This document shows positions 14,647 through 24,280 of a stretch of DNA of 64,000 bases, in pieces. Position 1 is the first letter of the stretch. The number at the start of each line of letters is the position of its first letter. Origin of the DNA: an uncultured Bacteroidota bacterium (GTDB lineage Bacteria > Bacteroidota > Bacteroidia > Flavobacteriales > Flavobacteriaceae). Below the pieces are notes generated by a model. That model saw nothing but the letters and a program-made list of their open reading frames with translations. It did no database searches and was not told where the DNA came from. The DNA lies in contig CABZAE010000001.1 in assembly GCA_902523635.1 (NCBI GenBank), positions 156,001 to 220,000 on the forward strand, read 5' to 3'. The translations under genes and the position numbers were made by a program.

Positions 14647-16308
14647 TTAAAATATTGAAGTTATGATGCTAAAGGTTATCCCGGTGCTTTCAGGAACATA
14701 TCTGCAGATACCTCCAGTACAAACTAATCCACCTCTTTGTCTACCATAATTTACTGCCAATCTATTCATACCCATTGTATAGCTTCCTCCAAAATTATAG
14801 TAGTTAATTTTTTTGTCTTCGTCAGGGTTTTGGTAATTATATAGGTTATTATAATATATAGAAAAACTAGAACTTATATTATATTCAATTCCATATGCGT
14901 ACCAATTTTTGTTGTCATTTTTAGTAGAAAGATGTTGCAGTTCAAGTCTGAAAGATTTTTTGTCGTTGATCTTGAATGTATTGTCCACTACAAAAATATT
15001 GGACTTTACCTGACCCGACTCAAATTCAATCATCCTCTTATCATAGTATTGGTTTACATATAAGAAAATATTTTCAAAACTTTTAGACCATTTTTTTCTA
15101 ATTTCAAAACTTAATTCTGAAAAATACTTTTCACCAAAACTCAAGAAATCTGTTTTATATGATTGATTTAAAAAATCATATTTGCCCCCCAGATTATTCC
15201 AAAGTGAAAAATTAGCTGATATGCTAGTCCCATATTTTCCACCTAAAAAGCTTTCTTTTTTAAATGAATAATAAAGATCAGTTTGAAAACCAATTTCGCC
15301 TGCTTTTGTTAAGTCCTCAACATAAAAGTTAACGTCAGGTTGTGCGGCATACACATAAAGATTAGTCAAAGAATAATCATGTTGTTTTGTCAAAGCAGGT
15401 AAATAATTAACGATACTTTCGTTAAACTCATTCCCAGCTGCGGAAATTTCAGAGTATAAAGTCATGTTTTCTAGTCTTCTGAAAGTAAAATCCAAGCCCA
15501 ATCCTTTATTAAAAAAACCAGTATTTAAGAGATATGCAGAGCCCTTTTTAATAAATGTATCAGAGGGTGTACCAAAAACTAAAATTGGATTATTTGATTT
15601 TTGTGTTATTTCAAGATTTGTATAAAATGAATTACCAGAATAATCAATTCTTGCAGAGTAAAGATTTGTTAAATTATCAAATGATTCACTTTTAATTTCT
15701 TGATCGTTTCTTCCAACATAGCTTAAACCAAATAAAAATGTTGAATTGGAATCAATCAATTGTGAAATATCAATTTCCGAATCTAGTCCGAAAACAAAAC
15801 CTTTTGAATATTTGAAACCTTTTTTTTGTTGTCCTATGAGCGAAGTTAAATTTATTTCATCAGATAATTTATAATTTACATTTAAACCAAGCAAAGAGTT
15901 GTTGATTCCTAAACTTTTATCTTCCCAGGTTCTCAAACTGGTCCCAGAACCGAATTGTTCATAAATGCTACCAAAAACAACATTCAAATCTTTGATATTA
16001 TACTCAAATTTCAATGTTGAAATATTAGTATTTTCGAAGTTTGGAGAATAATTAAGCAGAGGTTTTGGCATGTAAGATTCTATTTGTAATTCAAAATTCC
16101 AGTTTTTAGCAAAAATTGATTTTAGATTTAAATAATTATTGGATCGGAATCTATTTTCCAACTTAAAATCGCCTGTTTTTTTGTCATCGAGATAATATGC
16201 TGAATATGACTCAAAAGAGACATTCATATTTTCTAAAAATTGTGAATAATTTACAAAGTAGAACAAAAATAAAATTGAAAAAAAAAGGTAGTTCTTAAAT
16301 TTTTTCAT
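14647..16308 (-). CDS. DUF6029 outer-membrane beta-barrel protein
   Basis: The start is set at the ATG at 16308 (MKKFKNYLFFSILFLFYF signal), giving 553 residues; an in-frame extension to 16374 lies inside the upstream gene and would bury the signal. The body is rich in alternating aromatic/polar beta strands ending with STGITFSIITSIF, as in an outer-membrane barrel. The block YGRQRGGLVCTGGICRYVP near the C-terminus, with two Cys, is diagnostic of DUF6029. It overlaps the upstream TlpA-like gene by 14 bases, so the two form an operon. It may be a substrate or partner of the thioredoxin; that is inference. Confidence 0.82.
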   Translation of the reverse strand: MKKFKNYLFFSILFLFYFVNYSQFLENMNVSFESYSAYYLDDKKTGDFKLENRFRSNNYLNLKSIFAKNWNFELQIESYMPKPLLNYSPNFENTNISTLKFEYNIKDLNVVFGSIYEQFGSGTSLRTWEDKSLGINNSLLGLNVNYKLSDEINLTSLIGQQKKGFKYSKGFVFGLDSEIDISQLIDSNSTFLFGLSYVGRNDQEIKSESFDNLTNLYSARIDYSGNSFYTNLEITQKSNNPILVFGTPSDTFIKKGSAYLLNTGFFNKGLGLDFTFRRLENMTLYSEISAAGNEFNESIVNYLPALTKQHDYSLTNLYVYAAQPDVNFYVEDLTKAGEIGFQTDLYYSFKKESFLGGKYGTSISANFSLWNNLGGKYDFLNQSYKTDFLSFGEKYFSELSFEIRKKWSKSFENIFLYVNQYYDKRMIEFESGQVKSNIFVVDNTFKINDKKSFRLELQHLSTKNDNKNWYAYGIEYNISSSFSIYYNNLYNYQNPDEDKKINYYNFGGSYTMGMNRLAVNYGRQRGGLVCTGGICRYVPESTGITFSIITSIF

Positions 16309-16801
16309 CAAACTTTTTGTTTTGGGACAAAATAAATTCATATAAGTTCCTTTCATCACCAGGTTTGTATCCAATCCTTCTATATATTATTTTATTTCCT
16401 CTAACTACAATAGTATGAGGAATTCCAGAAATATTGAGGGCTCTTTTTAAATCCTGATTTTCATCAAGATAGATAGCAAAATCCCAGTTCTTTCCGTTAA
16501 TCATGGGTCTAACTCTTCTTTTAGTTCTAGAGTCATCTGTTGAAACAGCCACAATGTTCACTTTAGCCTCTTTCCATTTATCAATTTCTTTATCTATGTC
16601 GTCAAGTTCATTGATACAAGGGACACACCAGGTTGCCCAAAAACTATAAACTGTTAAACCATTTTTATTTGACAAGCTTTTGGTGTTAATAGTTTTTCCA
16701 TCAATTGTTTTTAAATTCATTGAGGGAATTCTATCTTGAGATAATAAAAAACTGAAATTAAATATTGAGAGACAAATAAAATAGATTTTTAAATTTTTCA
16801 C
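16295..16801 (-). CDS. TlpA-like periplasmic thioredoxin
   Basis: The start is the GTG at 16801-16799, which gives a classical signal (MKNLKIYFICLSIFNFSFLL) and 168 residues; the open frame extends to 17014 but would run through the divergent Omp28 gene. The thioredoxin fold has YSFWATWCVPCINE with Cys59 and Cys62, then VAVSTDDSRTKRRVRP and the cis-Pro loop SGIPHTIVV. It probably reduces or resolves disulfides in exported proteins. Upstream of DUF6029 in one operon and divergent from Omp28, whose domain also holds a CxxC. Confidence 0.88.
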   Translation of the reverse strand: MKNLKIYFICLSIFNFSFLLSQDRIPSMNLKTIDGKTINTKSLSNKNGLTVYSFWATWCVPCINELDDIDKEIDKWKEAKVNIVAVSTDDSRTKRRVRPMINGKNWDFAIYLDENQDLKRALNISGIPHTIVVRGNKIIYRRIGYKPGDERNLYEFILSQNKKFDEKI

Positions 16802-16815
16802 GTTTTTTAGATGAA

Positions 16816-16847
16816 TTGATAAGTTAAATTTAAAATTTTTAAATTTG
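16816..16847 (+). promoter_or_regulatory. Promoter of the Omp28-like gene
   Basis: TTG (16816-16818), 21-base spacer, TAAATTTG (16840-16847): full consensus. Predicted start about 16852, leader about 10 bases, which supports the ATG at 16863 over the in-frame ATG at 16845. Confidence 0.6.
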
Positions 16848-16862
16848 ATTGAGAAATATTTT

Positions 16863-17945
16863 ATGAAAGACTTAAAAAAACTTGTTCCCATAATTTTCAC
16901 TACTCTGTTTTTTTTGTCATGTTCTGGTGACTTTGAAGGATACGGAGATGATAGCCCTGAAATTAGTGCTGAAGTTAAGAGTTTGAATTTGTCTTTTACT
17001 GAAGGTACAATCACCGTTAATCAAGAGGTTATTTTTCAAGTCTTAAGTGATCTTAATAATGATATCACTTCATTATGTAAAATATTTGTAAATGATATAG
17101 AAATTTCAGGGAATAAATTCATTCCTGATAAAGTTGGTGAGTATTCAGTTTATGTTACATATAATACCTTAAAAAGTGAAATCAAAAAATTCACTGTGAT
17201 TACGTCTACTTCATCTGAAGTTAAAGATTTTAAAATTAATGTTTTAATCGAAGATATTACCGGAGCTTGGTGTAAACATTGCCCAAGAGTGTCTTACAAA
17301 TTAGAACAGTTAAAAAAACAAACTGACCAGGTGGTTGTCGTTGCAGCACATTATGGGGATGCTCTTCAATTTGCAAAGGTTTCCGAAATGTCAAACCTTT
17401 TTGGATTAACTGGATATCCTTGGGCCCAAGTTAATAGAACAAATAGGTGGAATGAATCGGCCAGTGCTATTACATCATTATTAAATGACAAAGCAAAAGC
17501 TGGCGTCGCTATAGAATCCTCAGTTTCTGGAAATACACTTTCTGTTAATTTCAAAGCAAAATTTGCTGAAGATTTTTCTGATTTAAAGTATGTTGTTTTT
17601 CTATTAGAGGATGATATTAAACTGGATCAAAGACAATGGGAAGGAGGGGATTATGGATATGGTAGAGGAACTGACAGAGATGGTGATGGTCGTATTTGGC
17701 TTGTTAATTTCAATCATACCGACGTCTTAAGACATTCTTTCACAAGTAGTCCTTTGGGCGAATCAATTCCGTCGTCATCATCGAAGAAAGGGAGTACTTT
17801 CGAAAAATCTCTTAGTTTTGAAATACCATCAACTTACAATAAGGATAAACTAAAACTGGTTGGTATTGTTGTCAAAAAAGATAACAAAGTAATTAATTCC
17901 AGATTGTCTGAGTTGAGCAAAACACAAAGCTTTGAAGAGCTTTAG
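16863..17945 (+). CDS. Omp28-related lipoprotein with thioredoxin-like domain
   Basis: The 360-residue product starts at the ATG at 16863. Lipobox LFFLSC (Cys20) makes it a lipoprotein. Residues about 35-115 are an Ig-like domain; the rest is the Omp28 domain, starting with LIEDITGAWCKHCP (CxxC at Cys137/Cys140), followed by VVVAAHYGD and the TGYPWAQVNR loop. Omp28 is an outer-membrane protein first described in Porphyromonas; the WCxxC site suggests a redox role but none is proven. Divergent from the TlpA-like gene, and the two may act together. Confidence 0.87.
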   Translation: MKDLKKLVPIIFTTLFFLSCSGDFEGYGDDSPEISAEVKSLNLSFTEGTITVNQEVIFQVLSDLNNDITSLCKIFVNDIEISGNKFIPDKVGEYSVYVTYNTLKSEIKKFTVITSTSSEVKDFKINVLIEDITGAWCKHCPRVSYKLEQLKKQTDQVVVVAAHYGDALQFAKVSEMSNLFGLTGYPWAQVNRTNRWNESASAITSLLNDKAKAGVAIESSVSGNTLSVNFKAKFAEDFSDLKYVVFLLEDDIKLDQRQWEGGDYGYGRGTDRDGDGRIWLVNFNHTDVLRHSFTSSPLGESIPSSSSKKGSTFEKSLSFEIPSTYNKDKLKLVGIVVKKDNKVINSRLSELSKTQSFEEL

Positions 17946-18153
17946 CAATCTTTTCTAATCTAAACTGTTTTTTGTAATAAAGTATCTGTAACCTAAAAGT
18001 AGCAGTTGAAATTTACTAGCTCTCGCTGGTTCCACTTTTTTTTTTGTTAGACTGGGTAAAATAAGTTTATTTAAATGTGCAATAATCTTAAAAAAAAATT
18101 TCATTTAAACACAATATACAATACAAATACTATCTTTACAAACTTATTTTGAG

Positions 18154-19095
18154 ATGGGTATAAGTACTTTTTTAATGTTATTTTTTGGATTAGCATTACT
18201 CATATTAGGTGGGAATTTGTTGTTAAAATCTGCCGTTTCAATTTCTTTAAAATTCAATATCGCCAAAATACTAATTGGTATGACTGTTGTTTCTTTTGCA
18301 ACATCTGCACCGGAGCTGATTGTAAGTATTAAGTCTGCCCTACTTGGTTCGTCTGATCTAGCAGTATCAAATGTCTTGGGTTCAAATATCGCAAACATCG
18401 GTCTGGTGTTGGGTCTAATAATTTTAATATCTCCGATTCAAATTCCAAAAGATATATATAGACTTGATTGGCCAGTTATGATGATTTCTGCAATTTTATT
18501 CTACATATTTATTTTGGATTTAAAGATTCAAAGATATGAAGGAGCAATACTTTTCTTGAGTCTAATAGTATCAATCATAATATTAATAAAACAACGGTCA
18601 AAGAATAATCAAGATATTGAGCTGGATAGTGAGAAAACTGATACAGTCATTAAATCAATTTCAATTTTAATATTAGGTGCTTTTTTTCTTTATTTAGGTT
18701 CTGAGTGGTTTGTTATGGCGGCAATTGATATTGCGAATTATTTTAATATTAGTCAGAGAATAATAGGTATTAGTGTTGTTTCTGTTGGGACAAGTATTCC
18801 TGAACTAGCAACCTCACTTGTAGCAATCCTAAAAAAAGAAAAAAACATTTCAATCGGAAATTTAATTGGGTCTAATATATTTAATGTTTTCGCAGTTTTG
18901 GGAATAACATCAATACTAATTCCACTTAATGTAGTTGATTTAAACTTGATTCAATTTGACATCTACATTATGATTTTCTTTGCATTTGTAATATTTCCAC
19001 TTATATTTTTTCCAAAAAGATTGGTTTTAGGTAGACTGGAGGGGTCAGTTATTTTCGGTTGTTACATAGTTTATATTTATAGTATTATAAATTAA
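18154..19095 (+). CDS. Calcium/sodium antiporter, CaCA family (YrbG-like)
   Basis: A 313-residue integral membrane protein with the two inverted alpha repeats of K+-dependent-type Na+/Ca2+ exchangers: VVSFATSAPELIVS ... LGSNIANIGLVLG in the first half and VVSVGTSIPELATS ... IGSNIFNVFAVLG in the second. The Glu of each PEL motif is the expected ion ligand. About ten spans are visible. It extrudes Ca2+ using the Na+ gradient, which suits a marine cell. A TATCTTTA element about 18 bases before the ATG may be its -7 box. The 208-base gap upstream holds nothing else I can identify. Confidence 0.92.
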   Translation: MGISTFLMLFFGLALLILGGNLLLKSAVSISLKFNIAKILIGMTVVSFATSAPELIVSIKSALLGSSDLAVSNVLGSNIANIGLVLGLIILISPIQIPKDIYRLDWPVMMISAILFYIFILDLKIQRYEGAILFLSLIVSIIILIKQRSKNNQDIELDSEKTDTVIKSISILILGAFFLYLGSEWFVMAAIDIANYFNISQRIIGISVVSVGTSIPELATSLVAILKKEKNISIGNLIGSNIFNVFAVLGITSILIPLNVVDLNLIQFDIYIMIFFAFVIFPLIFFPKRLVLGRLEGSVIFGCYIVYIYSIIN

Positions 19096-19122
19096 AAAAG
19101 CACCTCAATTTGAGGTGCTTTT
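19096..19122. terminator. Bidirectional intrinsic terminator
   Basis: Stem AAAAGCACCTCA / TGAGGTGCTTTT (12 bp) with loop ATT, located between the converging antiporter and glutamine synthetase genes. Confidence 0.85.
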
Positions 19123-19145
19123 GAATTTAAAAATTGGGTATAAAT

Positions 19146-20153
19146 TTAAACTTTTGCTGATTTTACAGTTTTAATAATTCTTCCAGCAATTTTATATGGA
19201 TCACCATTGGATGCTGGTCTTCTGTCCTCAAGCCATCCCTTGTAACCATTCTCTACAGTCATTATAGGTATTCTGATTGATGCCCCACGATCAGAGACAC
19301 CATAGCTAAACTCAGTAATTGACTGAGTCTCGTGATCACCTGTAAGTCTTTGGTCATTAAATGCTCCATAAACATCTATGTGCTCCTTGACTACAGGTCT
19401 AAAAGCTTCACAAATTTTTTCGTATGTAGCTTTTGATCCGCATGTTCTTAAAGTTGTATTTGAAAAATTCGCATGCATACCACTTCCGTTCCAATCTGTA
19501 GCACCTAAAGGTTTGGGGTGATATTCAATTGCCAAGCCATATTCTTCAGCAACTCTTTCAAGTAGATATCTAGCGACCCACATTTCGTCTCCCGCTTTTG
19601 CAGCTCCTTTAGCAAATGTTTGAAACTCCCATTGACCTGCTGCTACCTCGGCATTTGTTCCTTCGACATTTATACCTGCATCTAAACAAATATCCAAGTG
19701 TTTATCCATAATTTCTCTACCAAATGCATTTTTACCTCCAACGGAGCAATAGAATTGGCCTTGGGGTGTTTGGTCTTTGGGAAATCCTAGTGGTAAGTTT
19801 GTTTCAGGATCCCATAAGAAGTACTCCTGCTCAAATCCAAACCAAAAGTCATCGTCGTCGTCATCAATCGTGGCTCTTCCATTGGATTCGTGAGGTGAAC
19901 CATCTGCATTTAAAACTTCATTCATCACAAGCCATCCATTTTTACGTACAGGATCTGGATAAATAGCAACGGGTTTTAGCAAGCAGTCGGATGAACCGCC
20001 TTCCGCTTGGAGAGTTGAACTTCCATCAAATCCCCACATAGGACAATCTTTTAATTTACCAGAAAAATTTTCGATGATTTTAGTTTTCCCTCTTAAATTG
20101 GCTGTTGGTTTGTAACCATCTAACCATAAATATTCTAATTTTGATTTACTCAT
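19146..20153 (-). CDS. Glutamine synthetase type II (eukaryotic-like)
   Basis: At 335 residues this matches the short GSII form, not GSI (about 470) or GSIII (about 730). Starts with a beta-grasp domain (LEYLWLDGYKPTANLRGKT), then WGFDGSSTLQAEGG, the catalytic-domain metal site FWFGFEQEYFL, and NGSGMHANFSN with the ammonia/ATP site. It makes glutamine from glutamate, ammonium and ATP in the cytosol. No Bacteroidota-type -7 element is obvious upstream, so it may depend on another sigma factor or a regulator. Amt lies about 6 kb away on the same strand. Confidence 0.93.
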   Translation of the reverse strand: MSKSKLEYLWLDGYKPTANLRGKTKIIENFSGKLKDCPMWGFDGSSTLQAEGGSSDCLLKPVAIYPDPVRKNGWLVMNEVLNADGSPHESNGRATIDDDDDDFWFGFEQEYFLWDPETNLPLGFPKDQTPQGQFYCSVGGKNAFGREIMDKHLDICLDAGINVEGTNAEVAAGQWEFQTFAKGAAKAGDEMWVARYLLERVAEEYGLAIEYHPKPLGATDWNGSGMHANFSNTTLRTCGSKATYEKICEAFRPVVKEHIDVYGAFNDQRLTGDHETQSITEFSYGVSDRGASIRIPIMTVENGYKGWLEDRRPASNGDPYKIAGRIIKTVKSAKV

Positions 20154-20366
20154 TTTTGTTTGTTTTATATTTAAAATTATGATATAAAATATTTAAAAGT
20201 GTGATCAATTATTAAAAGAAATCCATAGTTATTAACATTTATTAATTATGTATTTTTTTATGTTAAAAAATATTATTTTATAAATTTTAGTCACTTCAAA
20301 TTGCATATCCTTTAAAATGATTTGAACAATTATTTATAATTTTTATTTATTGAATTTTAATAACAT

Positions 20367-20374
20367 TATCTTTG
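20367..20374 (+). promoter_or_regulatory. -7 element upstream of purM
   Basis: TATCTTTG, a perfect TAnnTTTG, ends 6 bases before the purM ATG. If used, the mRNA would be leaderless or nearly so. The rest of the 227-base gap between the glutamine synthetase and purM starts shows no other clear element. Confidence 0.5.
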
Positions 20375-20380
20375 TCATAA

Positions 20381-21550
20381 ATGGATTCAAATAGATATTA
20401 TCAAAGGGGAGTTTCCGCCGATAAAGAAGATGTTCATAATGCCATTAAAAATATTGAAAAAGGATTATTTCCAAAAGCCTTTTGCAAAGTGGTTCCAGAT
20501 GTTTTAACAAATGACCCTGAGTATTGTATTGTAATGCATGCTGATGGCGCAGGAACAAAATCTTCTCTAGCATATATGTATTGGAAAGAAACAGGAGACC
20601 TTTCTGTTTGGAAAGGTATTGCTCAGGATGCTTTGGTAATGAATTTAGATGATTTGTTGTGTGTAGGAATAACCAATAATATTTTATTGTCATCAACAAT
20701 TGGAAGAAATAAAAATGTTATTGACGGATCTGTCATAAAATCAATTATTGAAGGTACTCAAGAATTAATTAATGAAATGTCAAAATTTGGTGTTAATATT
20801 ATTTCTACTGGTGGTGAAACGGCAGATGTGGGTGATCTGGTAAGAACCATCATTGTAGATTCAACTGTGACAGCAAGAATCAAAAGAAAAGATGTTATTG
20901 ATAATGCTAATATCTCAGAGGGTGACGTGATTGTAGGTTTGGAATCATCTGGAATTTCAACTTACGAAAAATCTTACAATGGAGGTATGGGCAGCAATGG
21001 TTTGACTTCTGCCAGACATGATCTTTTTCATAAATACCTTGCCAAAAAATTTCCTGAAAGTTATGATCCTGCTATTGATAACAGTTTAGTTTACACAGGT
21101 AAATTAAAAATCACGGATCAAATCAAGGAATTGAATTTAGATGTAGGAAAACTTGTGCTATCTCCTACAAGAACTTACGCTCCAATTATTAAAAGTGTTC
21201 TGGATATCTATAATAACAGTGATATACATGGCATTATCCATTGCAGTGGAGGAGCACAAACTAAGGTTTTACATTTTATAGAAAATTTACATATTATCAA
21301 AGACAATCTTTTTCCTACACCTCCTTTATTCAAATTAATTCATAGACAGTCAAACACTTCGATGAAAGAAATGTTCAAGGTTTTCAATATGGGTCATCGC
21401 ATGGAGTTATATGTAAATCCGAAGGTTGCTGATGACATTATTGATATTTCAAAATCATTTGGGGTTGATGCAAAAAAAATTGGTTATGTTGAAAAATACT
21501 CAAAAAAGAAACTTACCATATACTCAGAAAATGAAGTTTTACAGTACTAA
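20381..21550 (+). CDS. purM: Phosphoribosylformylglycinamidine cyclo-ligase (AIR synthetase)
   Basis: A 389-residue AIRS/PurM-fold protein of the longer Bacteroidota type (E. coli PurM is about 345). Key blocks: HADGAGTKSSLAYMYWKETGD (residues 51-71), IAQDALVMNLDDLLCVG with the Asp-rich metal site, STGGETADVGDLVRT, GLESSGISTYEKSYNGGMGSN and the GHRMELYV end. It closes FGAM to AIR with ATP in purine synthesis. Forms a plus-strand run with prfA, pyrF and a hydrolase. Confidence 0.9.
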   Translation: MDSNRYYQRGVSADKEDVHNAIKNIEKGLFPKAFCKVVPDVLTNDPEYCIVMHADGAGTKSSLAYMYWKETGDLSVWKGIAQDALVMNLDDLLCVGITNNILLSSTIGRNKNVIDGSVIKSIIEGTQELINEMSKFGVNIISTGGETADVGDLVRTIIVDSTVTARIKRKDVIDNANISEGDVIVGLESSGISTYEKSYNGGMGSNGLTSARHDLFHKYLAKKFPESYDPAIDNSLVYTGKLKITDQIKELNLDVGKLVLSPTRTYAPIIKSVLDIYNNSDIHGIIHCSGGAQTKVLHFIENLHIIKDNLFPTPPLFKLIHRQSNTSMKEMFKVFNMGHRMELYVNPKVADDIIDISKSFGVDAKKIGYVEKYSKKKLTIYSENEVLQY

Positions 21551-21589
21551 ATTTTCAAAACTGAAATATTTTATTATTATTGCGCTATA

Positions 21590-22669
21590 ATGATTGATAA
21601 ATTAAACATAGTTGAACAACGCTTCAATGAAGTATCCGATTTAATCATCCAGCCAGATATCATTACAGATAAAAAACGATATGTGTCTCTCAATAAGGAA
21701 TATAAAGACCTTGGTTTGATCATTGAAAAGAAAAAAATTTTTGAAGAACTTTTAAGTAATGTTGAAGAAGCTGAAAAAATGAGTAAAAGTGAAAAAGATG
21801 AAGAATTAATTCAAATGGCTAATGAACAGCTTTTTGAATCCAAAGAAAAAATAAAAGTTTTAGAGGAAGAAATAAGATTATTATTAATCCCAAAAGATCC
21901 TGATGATTCAAAAAATGTAGTCATTGAACTCAGAGCAGGAACGGGAGGGGACGAAGCCAGTATTTTTGCAGGAGACTTGTTTAGAATGTATACAAAATTT
22001 TGTGAAGGAAGAGGTTGGAAAGTTAGCTTGGTTGACTCCAGTCCTGGAACTGCAGGTGGTTTTAAAGAAATTATTTTTGAAGTTTCAGGTGTTGATGATG
22101 TGTATGGAATATTAAAATTTGAATCAGGTGTACATCGAGTTCAAAGAGTACCACAAACCGAAACTCAAGGAAGAGTTCATACATCTGCTGCCACAGTTAT
22201 GGTTTTGCCCGAAGCAGAGGAGTTTGATATTGAAATCAATATGAACGATGTGAGGATAGATTATTTTTGCTCATCTGGTCCAGGGGGTCAATCTGTAAAT
22301 ACCACCTACTCTGCGGTCAGACTTACTCATGAACCAACTGGAATAGTTGCACAATGTCAAGATCAAAAATCACAACATAAAAATAAAGATAAAGCTTTAA
22401 AAGTCTTAAGATCTAGGTTATATGAACTTGAGTTAAACAAAAAATTAGAGGAAGATTCAAAAAAAAGAAGTTCTCTCGTTTCCTCTGGGGATCGTTCAGC
22501 TAAAATAAGAACATACAATTATCCACAAGGTAGAGTTACCGACCACCGCATTGGGTTGACCTTGTATGATCTTCAAAATATTGTAAATGGTGATATCGAT
22601 AAAATTATTGATGAGTTAAAATTGGTTCAGAATAATGAACTGTTAAAAAATACCAAAGAAATTTTTTAA
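21590..22669 (+). CDS. prfA: Peptide chain release factor 1
   Basis: A 359-residue class I release factor. The stop-codon-reading PxT motif is present as PQT at 188-190 followed by [10 protein letters not shown], which marks RF1 (UAA/UAG) rather than RF2. GGQ is at 232-234 inside [18 protein letters not shown]-terminal coiled region rich in Glu/Lys. Length and motif spacing match E. coli RF1 almost residue for residue. Followed after two bases by pyrF. Confidence 0.96.
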   Translation: MIDKLNIVEQRFNEVSDLIIQPDIITDKKRYVSLNKEYKDLGLIIEKKKIFEELLSNVEEAEKMSKSEKDEELIQMANEQLFESKEKIKVLEEEIRLLLIPKDPDDSKNVVIELRAGTGGDEASIFAGDLFRMYTKFCEGRGWKVSLVDSSPGTAGGFKEIIFEVSGVDDVYGILKFESGVHRVQRVPQTETQGRVHTSAATVMVLPEAEEFDIEINMNDVRIDYFCSSGPGGQSVNTTYSAVRLTHEPTGIVAQCQDQKSQHKNKDKALKVLRSRLYELELNKKLEEDSKKRSSLVSSGDRSAKIRTYNYPQGRVTDHRIGLTLYDLQNIVNGDIDKIIDELKLVQNNELLKNTKEIF

Positions 22670-22671
22670 TC

Positions 22672-23493
22672 GTGGATAAACAACTTTTAGTTGAAGAAAT
22701 ATACAGAAAAAGTTCTTTTTTATGTTTGGGCTTAGATACTGATCTAACTAAGATTCCAAAACATCTCTTAGTTAACCCTGATCCTGTATTTGCATTTAAT
22801 AAGTTAATGATTGACTCACTATGTAATCTTGTTGTAGCTGTTAAAATTAATACTGCTTTTTACGAGGTAAATGGTGCTGATGGTTGGGTATCTCTGGAAA
22901 AAACAATAGAATATTTAAATTCAAACTATCCAAAAATATTCACAATAGCTGATGCAAAAAGAGGTGATATTGGAAATACATCAGATAAATATGCAAAAGC
23001 ATTTTTCGAAAATCTAGGTTTTGATTCTGTCACTGTTTCACCATATATGGGGAAAGACTCAATTGAACCTTTTTTAAATTACAAAGAAAAGAAAACTATT
23101 CTATTAGCATTAACCTCTAATATTGGAAGTGAAGATTTTCAGTTTTTAAATACCAATGATTTGAAACTTTATGAACAAGTTATTATTAAATCTAAGACAT
23201 GGGAGGGTTTTGAAAATTTGATGTTTGTTGTTGGTGCAACTAAATCTGAATACATCAAAAGTATTAGAGAGTTAGTACCGAAAAGTTTTCTTTTGGTTCC
23301 AGGTGTAGGAGCTCAAGGTGGTAGTATCTCAGAAGTTTTCAAAAATGCTGCTAACGATCACATTGGAATTTTAATTAACTCCTCAAGAGCGATTCTTTAT
23401 GCAGGATCTGGAAAAGATTTTTTGGAGAAATCAATCTTGAGTGCAAAGTCTTATCAAAGAGAAATGAGTGAATTAATTAATTTTAAAATATGA
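22672..23493 (+). CDS. pyrF: Orotidine 5'-phosphate decarboxylase
   Basis: A 273-residue protein; GTG start at 22672, two bases after the prfA stop, with no ATG nearby. The long (type 2) OMP decarboxylase form: LCLGLDTDL at 17-25, VKINTAFYE, the catalytic DAKRGDIGN (Asp94, Lys96, Asp99), VSPYMGKDS, and the phosphate loop VPGVGAQGG. Final step of UMP synthesis; pyrD in this window catalyses an earlier step. Overlaps the next gene by ATGA. Confidence 0.94.
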   Translation: MDKQLLVEEIYRKSSFLCLGLDTDLTKIPKHLLVNPDPVFAFNKLMIDSLCNLVVAVKINTAFYEVNGADGWVSLEKTIEYLNSNYPKIFTIADAKRGDIGNTSDKYAKAFFENLGFDSVTVSPYMGKDSIEPFLNYKEKKTILLALTSNIGSEDFQFLNTNDLKLYEQVIIKSKTWEGFENLMFVVGATKSEYIKSIRELVPKSFLLVPGVGAQGGSISEVFKNAANDHIGILINSSRAILYAGSGKDFLEKSILSAKSYQREMSELINFKI

Positions 23494-24278
23494 TTAATTA
23501 TACCATATATAATAATAAAAACTCATCTGAATGGGTTACATTTGTTCATGGTGCTGGAGGAAGTTCTTCTATTTGGTTTAAACAAATTCGTGACTTTAAA
23601 AAACATTTTAATATTCTTTTGTTAGATCTTCGTGGTCATGGAAAATCAAATTACAGGCTGAAAAATGTATTTAAAAAAAAATACACATTTTCTTCTATTT
23701 CAGAAGATATAATTGATATTCTTGACAAGGAAAAAATAAAGAAATCCCATTTTATTGGTATTTCTCTTGGAACAATACTTATTAGAAAAATAGCTGAAAT
23801 GAACCCTAAAATGGTTAAAAGCATGATTATGGGAGGAGCGATAATGAAGCTTAATTTAAGATCTGTTTTTTTAATAAAATTAAGTTCAGTTTTTAAGTCT
23901 ATTGTTCCTTACATGTGGATTTATCGTGCACTCGCTTTTATTATAATGCCATATAAAAACCATCAAGAGTCCAGAAATTTATTTATCAAAGAGGCAAAAA
24001 AATTATATCAAAAAGAGTTTTTACGTTGGTTTAGACTAACAGCAGAGGTGAATCCATTGTTACGTCTTTTCAGGCAAATTGAACTACCAATACCAACTCT
24101 TTACGTGATGGGAGCAGAGGACTACATGTTCTTAGAGTCAATAAAGATCTTAACAAAAAAACATAGACACTCAAAATTGCATATCATTCCAAAATGTGGT
24201 CATGTTGTGAATGTAGAAAAGCCATCAGATTTTAATGAATCTTCAATTTCATTTTTAAAATCTGTTGTCAAGAAATAA
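23490..24278 (+). CDS. Alpha/beta hydrolase
   Basis: A 262-residue cytosolic alpha/beta hydrolase: oxyanion HGAGG at 20-24, DLRGHGKS at 46-53, nucleophile elbow GISLG with Ser92, acid candidate MGAEDYM, and His in PKCGHVVNVEKP near 240. Relatives include many small esterases and C-C hydrolases, so substrate is unresolved. The 4-base overlap with pyrF implies co-translation. Ends 2 bases from the converging amidohydrolase. Confidence 0.82.
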   Translation: MINYTIYNNKNSSEWVTFVHGAGGSSSIWFKQIRDFKKHFNILLLDLRGHGKSNYRLKNVFKKKYTFSSISEDIIDILDKEKIKKSHFIGISLGTILIRKIAEMNPKMVKSMIMGGAIMKLNLRSVFLIKLSSVFKSIVPYMWIYRALAFIIMPYKNHQESRNLFIKEAKKLYQKEFLRWFRLTAEVNPLLRLFRQIELPIPTLYVMGAEDYMFLESIKILTKKHRHSKLHIIPKCGHVVNVEKPSDFNESSISFLKSVVKK

Positions 24279-24280
24279 TT

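Noticed and set aside
16308..16374. N-terminal extension of the DUF6029 protein (MDTNLVMKG...).
   Set aside because: It overlaps the TlpA-like coding region and would bury the signal peptide, so the ATG at 16308 is preferred.
16802..17014. N-terminal extension of the TlpA-like protein by 71 residues.
   Set aside because: It would run through the divergent Omp28 gene and its promoter; the GTG at 16801 gives a normal signal peptide.
17930..17950. AAAGCT/AGCTTT pairing at the Omp28 3' end as a terminator.
   Set aside because: Six bp only and no following T-run.
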